Of a stretch of 64,000 nucleotides of DNA, positions 17,556 to 31,533 are shown piece by piece. Both the position numbers and the translations under genes were made by a program. How positions within the stretch are numbered: position 1 is the first letter of the stretch; every line of letters begins with the position of its first letter. Source of the stretch: Stagnimonas sp965279705 (GTDB taxonomy: Bacteria > Pseudomonadota > Gammaproteobacteria > Nevskiales > Nevskiaceae); NCBI GenBank assembly GCA_965279705.1, contig OZ257257.1, forward strand, positions 248,001-312,000. The letters run 5' to 3'. A model generated the notes under the pieces. It searched no databases and was not told the origin of the DNA. It worked only from the letters and a program-made list of their open reading frames with translations.

Positions 17556-17975
17556 TCAAGCCGCTAAGGCGTAGCGGCCCAGCATCAGCTCGGCCACGGT
17601 GCCGTTGCGCACCAGGTCGGGCGACACCAGCGGATAACGCTTGGAGGGCTGATAGCCCGGCAGGCTGCCGAGCGCCTTGGTGTCCGGCAAATCAAAGCCC
17701 ATCGTCCAGTTGCCGAAGCGACGCTTGCTGATGGGTGCGCGTTGCAGCAGCCGCAGGCCGTTGTGGCGCGGGTCTGCGGCAATACGGCCGTAGGTCGCGG
17801 TCAGCACCGCCTCCTCTCCTTCGAGAATCTGCAAAAAACTCTCATCGGCGTAGAGCAGAAAGCCGGTGACGCCGTCCTTCTCGTTGCGGATGCGGGCCGT
17901 TTCGAGAATGGCCTGCAGCGAGGTGGTATCAACCGGTTTGATCGCCTGGCTGGCGTAGATGATTTTTTGCAGCAT
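17556..17975 (-). CDS. BLUF-domain blue-light sensor
   Basis: Stand-alone flavin photoreceptor of 139 residues. The FAD-binding fold has Tyr7 (IIYAS), Asn31, Gln49 (FLQILEGE), Trp90 and Met92 (NWTMGFD). Their spacing (Tyr to Asn 24, to Gln 42, to Trp 83, to Met 85) equals that in AppA, so photochemistry is expected to be intact. There is no attached output domain; a C-terminal tail of about 40 residues may contact a partner. The start at 17975 has GGAGA about ten bases upstream. It lies 43 bases after the GGDEF gene on the same strand, suggesting that light modulates this signalling set. Confidence 0.9.
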   Translation of the reverse strand: MLQKIIYASQAIKPVDTTSLQAILETARIRNEKDGVTGFLLYADESFLQILEGEEAVLTATYGRIAADPRHNGLRLLQRAPISKRRFGNWTMGFDLPDTKALGSLPGYQPSKRYPLVSPDLVRNGTVAELMLGRYALAA

Positions 17976-18018
17976 GCATTCGGTCTCCGTAGTGCGGACT
18001 AGAGGGTCTGGAGCAACG

Positions 18019-19317
18019 TCAATCTTCGCTGACCGCACGATTGCGGCCCGCGTGCTTCGCTTTATACAAGCGCTGATCAGCTTTTGCCATGAAATTTTCA
18101 AGCTCGCCGCGCACCGGTGGTTTGGCCACCGCAATGCCGATGCTGATGCTGACGAAGTTGCCGACGCTCGAAGCCGAATGCGGCAGTGCCAATTCGCGCA
18201 CGCGCTGCAGCAGCAGCTCTGCGGCAGCCAGGGCGCCGGCCATGTCGGCATCCGGCAGCAGCACTGCAAACTCCTCACCGCCGTAGCGGGCGACGAAATC
18301 GCTGGGGCGTTTCAAGGTGGCGGTGAGTGCCTGAGCCACTTGCCGCAGGCATTTGTCGCCGGCCTGATGACCGTAGGTGTCGTTGTAGAGCTTGAAGTGA
18401 TCGACATCGACCATCAGCAAGCCCAGCGAGCCGTGGCCGCGCGCGGCGCGCAGAAACTCCTGCTCGAAGCGTTCGTCGAAGGCGCGGCGATTGTTGACGC
18501 CGGTGAGGGCGTCCAGAAGCACCAGGCGGCGAAGCTGCGCTTCCATCTCGCGCTGCTGGGTGGCATCGCGCAGTACCAGCACGAAGTACTCGTGCTGGTT
18601 GAGGATCACGCGCCGTGCATTGGCATCCACCGGCATCGTGCTGCCATCGGCGAGCACCACGGTGCCGTTGTAGCGCAGCTCAGGCTGGGCTTCGGTCAGC
18701 TGCATCCAGGTATCGCCCAGGTTGGGCAGCGGACGGCTGAGGTCGAACAGCGGGTCGCTCAGCTGCTGGCGGGTGTAGCCTAGCTGGCGTGCGGCCGCTT
18801 CGTTGAACTCGATCAACTGTCGATCAGGCATGCGGATCACCAGCAGCAGGTCGCCGGATTGCTCTACCAGGCGGTAGAACAGTTCCAGCCGTTCGCGCTC
18901 GATGGCGAGCTGGGTTTCCAGCGCCCGCTTTTCGAGCGCACCGCGGATGGCGCGCAACAGGCTGTCGGTGCCCAGCTTGCCCTTGATCTGGTAATCGTCG
19001 GCACCCGCCTGCAAGGCCGCGACCGAGGTGTTGACGTCATCCAGACCGGTGAGCATCACCACCGGCAGTCGCGGGTGCTGTAGCCGCAGCTGTCGCAGCA
19101 CTTCGATGCCATTGCCGTCTGGCAGATGGAAGTCGAGCAGCAGGAATTGCGGGTTGTGCGTGGCCAGCGCCGCCAGCCCGGCTTCGGCGCTGTCGGCTTC
19201 AAAGATCTCGAAGCGCTGGTCGTCGGCCTTGCCCAGCATGCGCCGGTATGAAAAGCGGTCGTCGGGGTTGTCGTCGACGATCAACAGGCGCAGGGCATTG
19301 CCATTCGAATCGAACAT
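18019..19317 (-). CDS. Response regulator-PAS-GGDEF diguanylate cyclase
   Basis: Makes cyclic di-GMP from two GTP on phosphorylation. The receiver domain (about 10-130) has DD at 15-16 and phosphoacceptor Asp62 (LLLDFHLPDG). A PAS domain (about 145-260) is followed by the GGDEF domain with active-site GGEEF at 346-350. The inhibitory site RxxD (Arg337, Asp340) stands five residues before it, so product inhibition is expected. The start lies three bases after the upstream receiver gene's stop, so the two are coupled. The BLUF gene follows. Input probably comes from the GAF-PAS kinase of the same operon. Confidence 0.92.
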   Translation of the reverse strand: MFDSNGNALRLLIVDDNPDDRFSYRRMLGKADDQRFEIFEADSAEAGLAALATHNPQFLLLDFHLPDGNGIEVLRQLRLQHPRLPVVMLTGLDDVNTSVAALQAGADDYQIKGKLGTDSLLRAIRGALEKRALETQLAIERERLELFYRLVEQSGDLLLVIRMPDRQLIEFNEAAARQLGYTRQQLSDPLFDLSRPLPNLGDTWMQLTEAQPELRYNGTVVLADGSTMPVDANARRVILNQHEYFVLVLRDATQQREMEAQLRRLVLLDALTGVNNRRAFDERFEQEFLRAARGHGSLGLLMVDVDHFKLYNDTYGHQAGDKCLRQVAQALTATLKRPSDFVARYGGEEFAVLLPDADMAGALAAAELLLQRVRELALPHSASSVGNFVSISIGIAVAKPPVRGELENFMAKADQRLYKAKHAGRNRAVSED

Positions 19318-19320
19318 GGA

Positions 19321-19761
19321 CTAGGTCTTGGGCAGGATGACCAGCTCGAACCAATAGTCTTTAAGCCGCCTGAGGGCAGCCATGAAACCATCGAGATCCA
19401 CGGGTTTTTGAATGTAGGAGTTGGCACCCAGCCGATACGCCATCTGCACGTCGCGTTCGTCGCTGGAAGTGGTGAGCATGATGACCGGCACCAACCGCAG
19501 GTGCTCGTCGGTACGGATGCGCTCCAGCACCTCGCCACCATTGAGACCGGGCAGGTTGATGTCGAGCAGCACGATGCCCGGCTTTTGTGGCCCCTGGCCT
19601 GCGTAACGGTCGGTGCCGAACAGGTATTCCAGCGCCTGCTCGCCGCTTTCGGCGTGCACGATGGGGTTGGCGAGCCCGGCCTTGCGCAGCCCGCGCTCGG
19701 TGGCAAAGAAATCGGCGGGGTTGTCTTCGACCACCAGGATCGCCTTGTTGGCTTCAATCAC
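19321..19761 (-). CDS. Single-domain response regulator (Rcp1/CheY-like)
   Basis: Receiver-only protein of 146 residues. Acidic pocket Glu12-Asp13, phosphoacceptor Asp67 in VLLDINLPG, a Thr in MLTTSS and Lys in IQKPVD. The long insert around residues 48-62 (FGTDRYAGQGPQKP) is typical of Rcp1-type regulators that pair with phytochrome-like or multi-PAS kinases. Its ATG overlaps the kinase stop codon as ATGA, so the pair is translationally coupled and it is the obvious phosphate acceptor or shuttle. Confidence 0.92.
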   Translation of the reverse strand: MIEANKAILVVEDNPADFFATERGLRKAGLANPIVHAESGEQALEYLFGTDRYAGQGPQKPGIVLLDINLPGLNGGEVLERIRTDEHLRLVPVIMLTTSSDERDVQMAYRLGANSYIQKPVDLDGFMAALRRLKDYWFELVILPKT

Positions 19762-22586
19762 GTTAAATGTTCTCCCTTGAGAGTGAATGCAAAAGTGGCG
19801 CCAGTGCCCAGTGCGGAGCGGAGGCCGATATGACCGCCGTGCGCCTCGACGATGCGCTTGACGATGGCCAGCCCAACGCCAGAACCGCCACCGTAGGCAT
19901 CCTTGGCATGCAGGCGTTTGAACGGTGCGAACACGCGGGCATGGAAGTCCGGTTTGATGCCGATGCCGTTGTCCCGCACGTAGAACTCGGTTTCGCCGGT
20001 GCTGGCTGGCTGGCTGCCGATCTCGATCACCGGTAGCGGCTTGTCGTTGTACTTGAGTGCATTGGTGATGAGGTTGCGAAACACCTCGCCCACCCGCACA
20101 CGGTCACAGACGATGCGGCCCAGCGGCTGTTTGCGCAGTTCCACTTTCTTCTCGGCCAGCGAGAAGCTGAGCGAAGCCAGCACTTCGTCCACCAGCTTGT
20201 CGAGGTCGGTTTCGGTCTGCTTCATCGGTTCGCGGCCGAGGCGTGCGATTTCCAGCAGGTCCTCGATCAGCCGCTGCATGCGCTCGGCCTGTTCACTGAC
20301 GGCCTTGAGCATGTGCTGGCCGCCGGCGTCGAGCTTGTCGGCGTAGTCTTCGGCGATGAAGCGCGCGTAGTTGTGGATGCCGCGCAGCGGTTCCTTCAGA
20401 TCATGGCTGGCGATGTAGGTGAACTCGTCCAGCTCGGTGTTGGCGCGCTCCATCTCGCGGGTGCGCTCTTCGAGTGCGCGCTGCACTTCGACCTCGATGG
20501 TGGCGTCCACCACTGCGCCCATGGTGTGCAGTACGCCATTGGTGGTGATGAGGCTGCCGACGTTGCGCACCCAGCGCACGCGCCCCAGTTGCGACACCGT
20601 GCGGTACTCCAGAACGAACTCGGGTTGCTGCTGCACAACCAGCTGGCGCAGATTCTCCGCGAGCGCTTCGCGGTCATCGGGGTGCACGCTTGCGGTGAAG
20701 CCCGCCATGCTGCGGTCGGCATCGTCGTCGGTCATGCCGTGCAGGGTTTCGCCCAGCGTGTTGGTCTCGACGAAATCACGCTCGATGTACCAGCTGAACG
20801 GCGCGATGCGGGCGGCCTGGATGGCAAGGGTCGCGCGCTCCAGGGCGTCGGCACGCTCCACGGCCAGCCGTTCGGCATCCTTGCGGGCGGTGATGTCGAT
20901 GTTCACCCCCTCGTAGATGCCGCTGCCGCCACTCTGCGTGTTCAGGCGCGCGGTGCCCTCGATCCAGCGGATGCTGCCGTCCTTGTGCCGGATGCGGTAT
21001 TCGACCTGGATATCCGGGCCCAGCGTCTGCTGTGCGGCGAGGGTTTTCAGGATGACGGGAATGTCTTCCGGCAGCATCAGGCTGCCGTAGAGCAGCGGCT
21101 CTGCCATCAGCTCGTCGGCGGTATAGCCGGTGATCTGCTCGGCCGACTTGCTGGCATACAGCGTTGGCCAGCCGGCCTCGTTGCGGGACCGATTGATCAT
21201 CGCCGGGCTGTCGTCAGCCAGCGCGCGGTAGCTCGCCTTGCTCTCGGCCAGCTCCGCAGTACGTTCGGCCACCAGCTGCTCCAGCCGTTCGCTGGTTTCG
21301 TGCTGGTCCTGCACATCCACCACGCTGCCGATGTAGCCAAGGAATGCGCCGTCGTCATCGAAGCGCGGCTGGCCGGCGTCGATATGCCAGTGAAAAGTAC
21401 CGTCGTGCCGGCGCAGCCGGAACTCCTTGCGATATGCGCGGCGCGCCGTGCTCGCCGCCATGAAGTTCTCGCCAGCGGCCTGGATGTCGTCCGGGTGCAG
21501 CGCTGTGGCCCAGCCCAGCCCCAGCTGGGTCTCCATCGGGTGGCCGACGAACTCGCACCAGTGCTTGTTGATGAAGATGCAGCCGCCGCTGGCATCGGTG
21601 ATCCACATTTTCAGCGGCGCGTCCTGTGCCATGCGGATGAAGCGGTCTTCCACCTCGCCCAGCCGTCGTTCCAGCAGCTTGCGCTCGTCGATATCTTCCA
21701 CCGCGGCCACCACCGCCACCGGCTTGCCGTCCGGGCCGTCGAGCGGTGAGACGTGGTTGCGCACCCAGACATGACTGCCGTCGGGTTTGAGATAGCGGGT
21801 TTCGACCACGAAGGGTTCGCCCGTAGTCAGCAGCGCGTCCAGCAACGCGGCATTGCGCGCCACATCGTCCGGGTGCGTCAGCGATGCGATGTTGCTGGCG
21901 AGCAGCGTATCGCGGCTGCGGCCGGTGATGACACAGAAGCGATCGTTGACCTCGGTGATCTCACCTTGCAGCGTGGTGACGGCAAAGCCGGAATGCGATT
22001 GCTCGAACACCGCGCGAAACCGCTCCTGCATCTGCCGTAGCCGCATGTCGTGGCGACGGTTGCGCAGCAGTTGGGAGGCCAGCCGGCCAATGGTACGCAG
22101 CGAGGCGCGCTGGTGCTCGTCGAGCTGGCGCGGCTTGCGGTCGATGACGCAGAGCGTACCGAGCGGGAAGCCTTCTTCCGACAGCAGCGGCGTACCCGCG
22201 TAGAAGCGGATGTCCGGCTGAGTGGTGACCAGCGGGTTGCCGGCAAAGCGTTTGTCGCGCGTGGCGTCCGCCACCTCGAACAACTCTTCGGGGTCGAGCA
22301 GCGCATGGGCGCAGAAGGCCAGTTCGCGCGGTGTTTCCGCAGCGCCCAGACCCACTCGCGACTTGAACCACTGGCGGTCGGTATCCACCAGGCTGATGAG
22401 CGCGATGGGCGTGCCGCAGATGTGCGCCGCCAGCGCCGTCAGGTCGTCGTAAGTCTGCTCGGGGGCGGTATCGAGCACGGCGGTTTCGTGCAAGGCCGCC
22501 AGGCGCTGGGATTCATTGGCAGGTAGAGCCGCTGCGACGGCGCCCAAAGCGGTTTGAGGACGCGAGTCCTTGGCGGAGCCACTCAT
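19758..22586 (-). CDS. GAF-PAS4 sensor histidine kinase
   Basis: Soluble sensor kinase of 942 residues with no membrane segment. A GAF domain (about 35-175) is followed by four PAS domains (about 185-310, 315-440, 465-590, 600-720), with a coiled linker between the second and third. HisKA carries His in FTYIASHDLKEP (about 735-800). The ATPase domain has N-box LITNALKYND, G1 DNGIGI and G2 GGGSGVGLAIV (about 835-940). The architecture resembles bacteriophytochrome-like kinases, but the GAF lacks evidence of bilin binding. The ATG at 22586 has AAGGTGA upstream; the longer frame overlaps the mnmG promoter region. Head of the receiver-cyclase-BLUF operon. Confidence 0.92.
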   Translation of the reverse strand: MSGSAKDSRPQTALGAVAAALPANESQRLAALHETAVLDTAPEQTYDDLTALAAHICGTPIALISLVDTDRQWFKSRVGLGAAETPRELAFCAHALLDPEELFEVADATRDKRFAGNPLVTTQPDIRFYAGTPLLSEEGFPLGTLCVIDRKPRQLDEHQRASLRTIGRLASQLLRNRRHDMRLRQMQERFRAVFEQSHSGFAVTTLQGEITEVNDRFCVITGRSRDTLLASNIASLTHPDDVARNAALLDALLTTGEPFVVETRYLKPDGSHVWVRNHVSPLDGPDGKPVAVVAAVEDIDERKLLERRLGEVEDRFIRMAQDAPLKMWITDASGGCIFINKHWCEFVGHPMETQLGLGWATALHPDDIQAAGENFMAASTARRAYRKEFRLRRHDGTFHWHIDAGQPRFDDDGAFLGYIGSVVDVQDQHETSERLEQLVAERTAELAESKASYRALADDSPAMINRSRNEAGWPTLYASKSAEQITGYTADELMAEPLLYGSLMLPEDIPVILKTLAAQQTLGPDIQVEYRIRHKDGSIRWIEGTARLNTQSGGSGIYEGVNIDITARKDAERLAVERADALERATLAIQAARIAPFSWYIERDFVETNTLGETLHGMTDDDADRSMAGFTASVHPDDREALAENLRQLVVQQQPEFVLEYRTVSQLGRVRWVRNVGSLITTNGVLHTMGAVVDATIEVEVQRALEERTREMERANTELDEFTYIASHDLKEPLRGIHNYARFIAEDYADKLDAGGQHMLKAVSEQAERMQRLIEDLLEIARLGREPMKQTETDLDKLVDEVLASLSFSLAEKKVELRKQPLGRIVCDRVRVGEVFRNLITNALKYNDKPLPVIEIGSQPASTGETEFYVRDNGIGIKPDFHARVFAPFKRLHAKDAYGGGSGVGLAIVKRIVEAHGGHIGLRSALGTGATFAFTLKGEHLT

Positions 22587-22747
22587 GAAAAAAACGTCAC
22601 CTTGATGTCGATTAGCCTGTGGGGGGATACCCGACAGCGGTGCAAGATTAACTTCTCGATGGGGTGTTTGGACAGTCCGGCCGAGGCCATCGGCTGCGTA
22701 AAAACTACCCATACACGCTAGAATCCGCGCCCATTTTGGGGTGCCCC

Positions 22748-24634
22748 ATGTTCGACTCCCAGAGCTTCGATGTCATCGTTATCGGCGGTGGCCACGCCGG
22801 CACCGAGGCCGCGCTCGCCGCCGCCCGCGCCGGCAGCCGTACGCTGCTGCTGACGCAGAACATCGAAACCCTGGGCCAGATGAGCTGCAACCCGGCGATC
22901 GGCGGTATCGGCAAGGGGCATCTGGTGCGCGAGATCGACGCGCTAGGCGGCTTCATGGCGATCGCCGCCGACCATGCCGGCATCCAGTGGCGCACGCTCA
23001 ACGCCAGCAAGGGTCCGGCCGTGCGCGCCACCCGTGCGCAGGCCGACCGCGCGCTCTACAAGGCGGTGGTGCGCACGGCGCTGGAGAACCAGCCGAACCT
23101 GACCATTTTCCAGCAGGAAGTCACCGACCTCGTCGTTGAAGGCAGCCGTGTGGCGGGCGCCGTGACCAAGATCGGTCTGGTGTTCAAGGCGCGCGCCGTG
23201 GTGCTGACCACCGGCACCTTTCTGGGCGGGCGCATTCACGTCGGCATGGAGAACCATCCAGGCGGTCGCGCCGGCGATTCGCCCTCGCTGCCGCTCGCGG
23301 CACGTCTGCGCGAGTTGATGCCGCGCACCGGGCGGCTCAAGACCGGCACGCCGCCGCGGCTCGACGGCCGCAGCATCGACTGGAGCCAGTGCTTCGAGCA
23401 GCCCGGCGACACCCCCGTGCCGGTGTTCTCGTTCATGGGTTCGGCGCAAGACCATCCGCGGCAGATCAGCTGCTTTATCACCCAGACCAACGAGCAGACG
23501 CACGACATCATCCGCTCGGGGTTCGACCGCAGCCCGATGTTCACCGGCGTGATCGAGGGCACCGGCCCGCGCTACTGCCCGAGCGTGGAGGACAAGGTTA
23601 ACCGCTTTGCCGGCAAGATCAGCCACCAGATCTTTCTGGAGCCGGAAGGCCTGAGCACCCGCGAGGTCTACCCCAACGGCATCTCCACCTCGCTGCCGTA
23701 TGACATTCAAGAGCGCTTCGTGCGCAGCATCAAGGGGCTGGAGAACGCGCGCATCACGCGGCCCGGCTACGCCATCGAATACGACTACTTCGACCCGCGC
23801 GACCTCAAGCGCTCGCTCGAAACCAAGGCGCTCACGGGCCTGTTCTTCGCGGGCCAGATCAACGGCACCACCGGCTACGAAGAGGCGGCGGCGCAAGGTC
23901 TGCTCGCCGGCTTGAACGCGGCGCTCTCGGCGCGTGAGCAGGAGGCCTGGTGCCCTCAGCGCCACGAGGCGTATCTGGGCGTGCTGGTCGACGACCTCAT
24001 CACCCGTGGCACCGAAGAGCCTTACCGCATGTTCACTTCGCGCGCCGAGCACCGCCTGTTGTTGCGGGAGGACAACGCCGACCTGCGCCTGACGCCGAAG
24101 GGCCGCGAGCTGGGCCTGGTGGACGACGCCCGCTGGGCGCATTTCAGCAACAAGGTCACTGCGGTCGATACCGAACGCGCGCGGCTCGACGCCCTGCGGC
24201 TCAAGCCCGTGCAGCTCGGGCAGCCGGCGTTCGTCGAAGTGTTCGGCCCGGCGGCGGCGTCGACGGCGGTATCCGCCACTGACCTGCTGCGCCGGCCCGA
24301 AGGCTCGACGGCCATCCTCACCCGCTTAGGCTTGATCGATGCCGCACTCGACCCGGTGATCGCCGAGCAGGTGGAAGTGCAGGTGAAGTACGCCGGCTAC
24401 ATCGAGCGCCAGCAGCTGGAGATCGAGCGCCAGGCGCGCTTCGAGGACGCCAGCCTGCCGGTGGATTTCGACTACGCCGCCGTCTCGGGCCTGTCGCACG
24501 AAGTGCGCAGCAAGCTCATCAGCCACCGGCCGGATACGGTTGGCCAAGCCGGCCGCATCGCGGGCGTCACCCCGGCGGCGATGTCGCTGCTGCTGGTGCA
24601 CCTGAAGAAACAGGGCGTGCTTCGCCGGGCCTGA
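22748..24634 (+). CDS. mnmG: tRNA uridine-5-carboxymethylaminomethyl modification enzyme MnmG (GidA)
   Basis: FAD enzyme that with MnmE makes the cmnm5 group on wobble uridine 34 of several tRNAs. The N-terminal dinucleotide fold has VIGGGHAGTEAALAAARAG; CNPAIGGIGKGHLV, GTFLGGRIHVG and the C-terminal GLSHEVRSKL domain are conserved. 628 residues, full length. The start at 22748 begins at the conserved MFDSQSFDVIVIG. A possible -10 (TAGAAT, 22719-22724) lies 23 bases upstream. The usual followers rsmG-parA-parB are missing; a hybrid kinase follows instead. Confidence 0.97.
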   Translation: MFDSQSFDVIVIGGGHAGTEAALAAARAGSRTLLLTQNIETLGQMSCNPAIGGIGKGHLVREIDALGGFMAIAADHAGIQWRTLNASKGPAVRATRAQADRALYKAVVRTALENQPNLTIFQQEVTDLVVEGSRVAGAVTKIGLVFKARAVVLTTGTFLGGRIHVGMENHPGGRAGDSPSLPLAARLRELMPRTGRLKTGTPPRLDGRSIDWSQCFEQPGDTPVPVFSFMGSAQDHPRQISCFITQTNEQTHDIIRSGFDRSPMFTGVIEGTGPRYCPSVEDKVNRFAGKISHQIFLEPEGLSTREVYPNGISTSLPYDIQERFVRSIKGLENARITRPGYAIEYDYFDPRDLKRSLETKALTGLFFAGQINGTTGYEEAAAQGLLAGLNAALSAREQEAWCPQRHEAYLGVLVDDLITRGTEEPYRMFTSRAEHRLLLREDNADLRLTPKGRELGLVDDARWAHFSNKVTAVDTERARLDALRLKPVQLGQPAFVEVFGPAAASTAVSATDLLRRPEGSTAILTRLGLIDAALDPVIAEQVEVQVKYAGYIERQQLEIERQARFEDASLPVDFDYAAVSGLSHEVRSKLISHRPDTVGQAGRIAGVTPAAMSLLLVHLKKQGVLRRA

Positions 24635-24683
24635 TGGCAGCCGCTATGCTCGATGCCGGGAGCATCGGGAGACCCCGTAGGGC

Positions 24684-29246
<4,563 letters not shown>

Positions 29247-29298
29247 TGCGCACCGCCGACCCTCACCAAAGAGATTTTGAAATGCCGAGGAACGCTTG

Positions 29299-30396
29299 AT
29301 GAGCGCCGAAACCAAACCCACCGTGCTGGTGGTCGACGACACCGCGCTGAACCTGCAGGTCGCCACCGGCATCCTGCGGCCGCACTACCAGGCGCTGGCG
29401 GCCACCGATGGCCTGAAGGCGCTGGATATCCTCAGCAAGCGGCCCGACGTGCAGCTGATTCTGCTCGACATCATGATGCCCGGCATGGACGGTTACGAGG
29501 TCTGCCGCCGGCTGAAGGGCGACCCGTTGCAGGCGCACATTCCGGTGATTTTTCTCACTGCGCTCGATGCCGTCGACGACGAGCGTCTGGCCTTCGATGC
29601 CGGGGCCGTGGACTTCATCAACAAGCCTTTCCAGCCCGAGACGCTGTTGGCGCGGGTCGCCACCCACATCCGCCTGCACGCCCACGAGCGACGGCTGGAT
29701 AGTCTCGTGCGCGAGCGCACGGCGGCACTCGAAGGCAAGACCATCGAGCTCGAAGCCACACGCCTGCAAGTGATCCACCAGCTCGGCCGCGCCGCGGAAT
29801 ACAAGGACGACGACACCGGCACCCACGTCATCCGCATGAGCCACTACTCGCGGCTCTTGGCCGAGGCGGCGGGGCTCTCCACCGATCGGGTGGATCTGAT
29901 CTTCAAGGCCAGCCCCATGCACGACATCGGCAAGCTCGGCATTCCCGATTCCATCCTGAAAAAGCCGGGCAAGCTCACCGAAGAAGAGTTCGAGGTGATG
30001 AAGAAGCACCCGGCGATCGGCGCCGGCATCATCGGCAACCAGAAATCCGAGCTGCTGGAAGTCGCCCGCCTGGTCGCCCTGACCCACCACGAAAAGTGGA
30101 ACGGCAAGGGTTATCCGCGCGGCCGCAGCGGCGAGGACATCCCCATCGAAGGCCGCATCGTCGCCATCGCCGATGTGTTCGATGCGCTGACCAGCGAGCG
30201 GCCCTACAAGACGGCCTGGTCCATCGAGAAAACCGTGGCGACCCTGCAGCAGGACGCCGGCAGCCATTTCGACCCCAAGCTGCTGCCGCTTTTCATCGAG
30301 CGCCTGCCGGAAATACTGGCGGTGAAGGCGCACTACAGCGAGACGCTGTCGGCCACCAAGGCCTCGGAAGATTCGGCGGCGCTGATCGTGAGCTGA
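29299..30396 (+). CDS. REC-HD-GYP response regulator (RpfG-like c-di-GMP phosphodiesterase)
   Basis: Predicted to degrade cyclic di-GMP when phosphorylated. Receiver domain (about 8-125) with Asp57 in LLDIMMPG and Lys in INKPF; a short coiled linker; then HD-GYP (about 150-345) with metal-binding HDIGKLGIP (HD about 207) and HHEKWNGKGYPRG (GYP about 271). 365 residues. The ATG at 29299 is used; a TTG directly before it would add one residue. It lies 52 bases after the BvgS-like kinase, an arrangement like RpfC/RpfG. No rpfF quorum-signal synthase is in the window. Confidence 0.92.
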   Translation: MSAETKPTVLVVDDTALNLQVATGILRPHYQALAATDGLKALDILSKRPDVQLILLDIMMPGMDGYEVCRRLKGDPLQAHIPVIFLTALDAVDDERLAFDAGAVDFINKPFQPETLLARVATHIRLHAHERRLDSLVRERTAALEGKTIELEATRLQVIHQLGRAAEYKDDDTGTHVIRMSHYSRLLAEAAGLSTDRVDLIFKASPMHDIGKLGIPDSILKKPGKLTEEEFEVMKKHPAIGAGIIGNQKSELLEVARLVALTHHEKWNGKGYPRGRSGEDIPIEGRIVAIADVFDALTSERPYKTAWSIEKTVATLQQDAGSHFDPKLLPLFIERLPEILAVKAHYSETLSATKASEDSAALIVS

Positions 30397-30469
30397 CCGC
30401 TATTGCCTGTCGGCAAGGCTCTGGCACACTTCAGAGACCCTACTGCGTGATTCACTGCCGGAGTTCGCC

Positions 30470-30772
30470 ATGCGTATCCCCCTGACATTTGGCTTCGCTG
30501 CCCTGTTGCTCACGGCCTGCGCGCAAGCGCCAGTGCAGCCCGACAACCCCTTGGCGGTCAAGGCCCAGCCGGCATGGGCGGCCACGCACTTCAAGGTCGG
30601 TGCCCGCCTGTTTCCGCGCTGCATGGATATCGTGTCCACCGGCTCGCGCGTCAACAAGACCCGCTACTGCATGACCGATGCCGAGATCGCAATGCTGGAT
30701 GACACCACCCAGTCCATGAGGATGGACATGCAGCAGCGCGCGGCGATCGACCTTGGCAAGGGCGGCTTCTAG
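30470..30772 (+). CDS. Small lipoprotein of unknown function
   Basis: 100 residues. A signal peptide with lipobox LTAC puts the lipidated Cys at 17, then a Pro/Gln-rich linker and a compact domain with RCMDIVSTGSRVNKTRYCM, two cysteines possibly forming a disulfide. CGGAG stands six bases before the ATG. No known family recognised. Ends one base before the convergent YgjP-like gene. Confidence 0.7.
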   Translation: MRIPLTFGFAALLLTACAQAPVQPDNPLAVKAQPAWAATHFKVGARLFPRCMDIVSTGSRVNKTRYCMTDAEIAMLDDTTQSMRMDMQQRAAIDLGKGGF

Positions 30773-31528
30773 TCAGCCAAAGAGGTCCGGCTGCATCGGC
30801 GGCGCGGCCATCGCGCGCGTCGGCAGCCAGCGGTGCAGCCCGCTGCCGTGCTGCTTGAGCCACTGGCGATGCGTGGCGTAGTCCGGCATCTGTTGGGCCA
30901 CCAACGCCCAGAAGCGCGGTGAGTGATCCGGGTGCGGCAGGTGGCACAACTCGTGGACGACCACGTAGCGGAACACCTCCACGGGCGCCAGCAACAAGCG
31001 CCAGCTGAGCGACACCGTGCCGTCGCGGTTGCAGCTGCCCCATTGCGCGCGGGTATCGGCGATGCGCAAGGTGCGCCACTGCAAACCCAGACGATGTGCT
31101 TCGCGGTTCAACAAATCCTCGGCTTCGAGACGCGCCTCGCGCATCAGCGCCAGCTTGAGCGTGCGAGTGAGCAGCTCGGCGCGGGTGTTGCTTGCGGCGA
31201 ACACTTCTATGCCGGTGCCGGCGATGCGCACCTGCGGCCGCACCACGCTGGCGCGCATCCAGCGCAGCGGCAGTTCGATCCCTCGCAGCGGCAGTACGTC
31301 GCTGCCATCCCACGCCGGCGCACGGCTGACGGCGCGCGGGGCTTGCGCCCGCAACTTGACCAGCTGCGCCTGCACCCAGTCCACACGGCTCGCCAGAAAC
31401 TCGCGTGCCTGCGCCTTGGTGGCGCGGCGCGGAATGGTGAGCAGCACCTCACCCGTCGCATTGACGCTGATGCGGATGTGGCGCGCCGTCGCATGGCTGC
31501 GCTCGACGACGGGGAAGGGAAATTGCAT
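30773..31528 (-). CDS. YgjP-like (DUF45) metallopeptidase
   Basis: Putative zinc hydrolase of 251 residues. The conserved AQWGSCNRDGTVSLSWRLL region (about 161-180) precedes the zinc motif HELCH (192-196) with a further His202 in HPDHSPRFW, the layout of SprT/WSS1-like proteins. E. coli YgjP is of unknown substrate; relatives are often linked to restriction systems or protein-DNA repair, none of which is seen here. The start at 31528 follows the parB stop by five bases, so the two are likely cotranscribed. The ribosome site is weak. Confidence 0.85.
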   Translation of the reverse strand: MQFPFPVVERSHATARHIRISVNATGEVLLTIPRRATKAQAREFLASRVDWVQAQLVKLRAQAPRAVSRAPAWDGSDVLPLRGIELPLRWMRASVVRPQVRIAGTGIEVFAASNTRAELLTRTLKLALMREARLEAEDLLNREAHRLGLQWRTLRIADTRAQWGSCNRDGTVSLSWRLLLAPVEVFRYVVVHELCHLPHPDHSPRFWALVAQQMPDYATHRQWLKQHGSGLHRWLPTRAMAAPPMQPDLFG

Positions 31529-31533
31529 CACTA

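Noticed and set aside
20313..21749. 478-codon plus-strand frame opposite the GAF-PAS kinase
   Set aside because: Antisense shadow; composition lacks domain features and no ribosome site.
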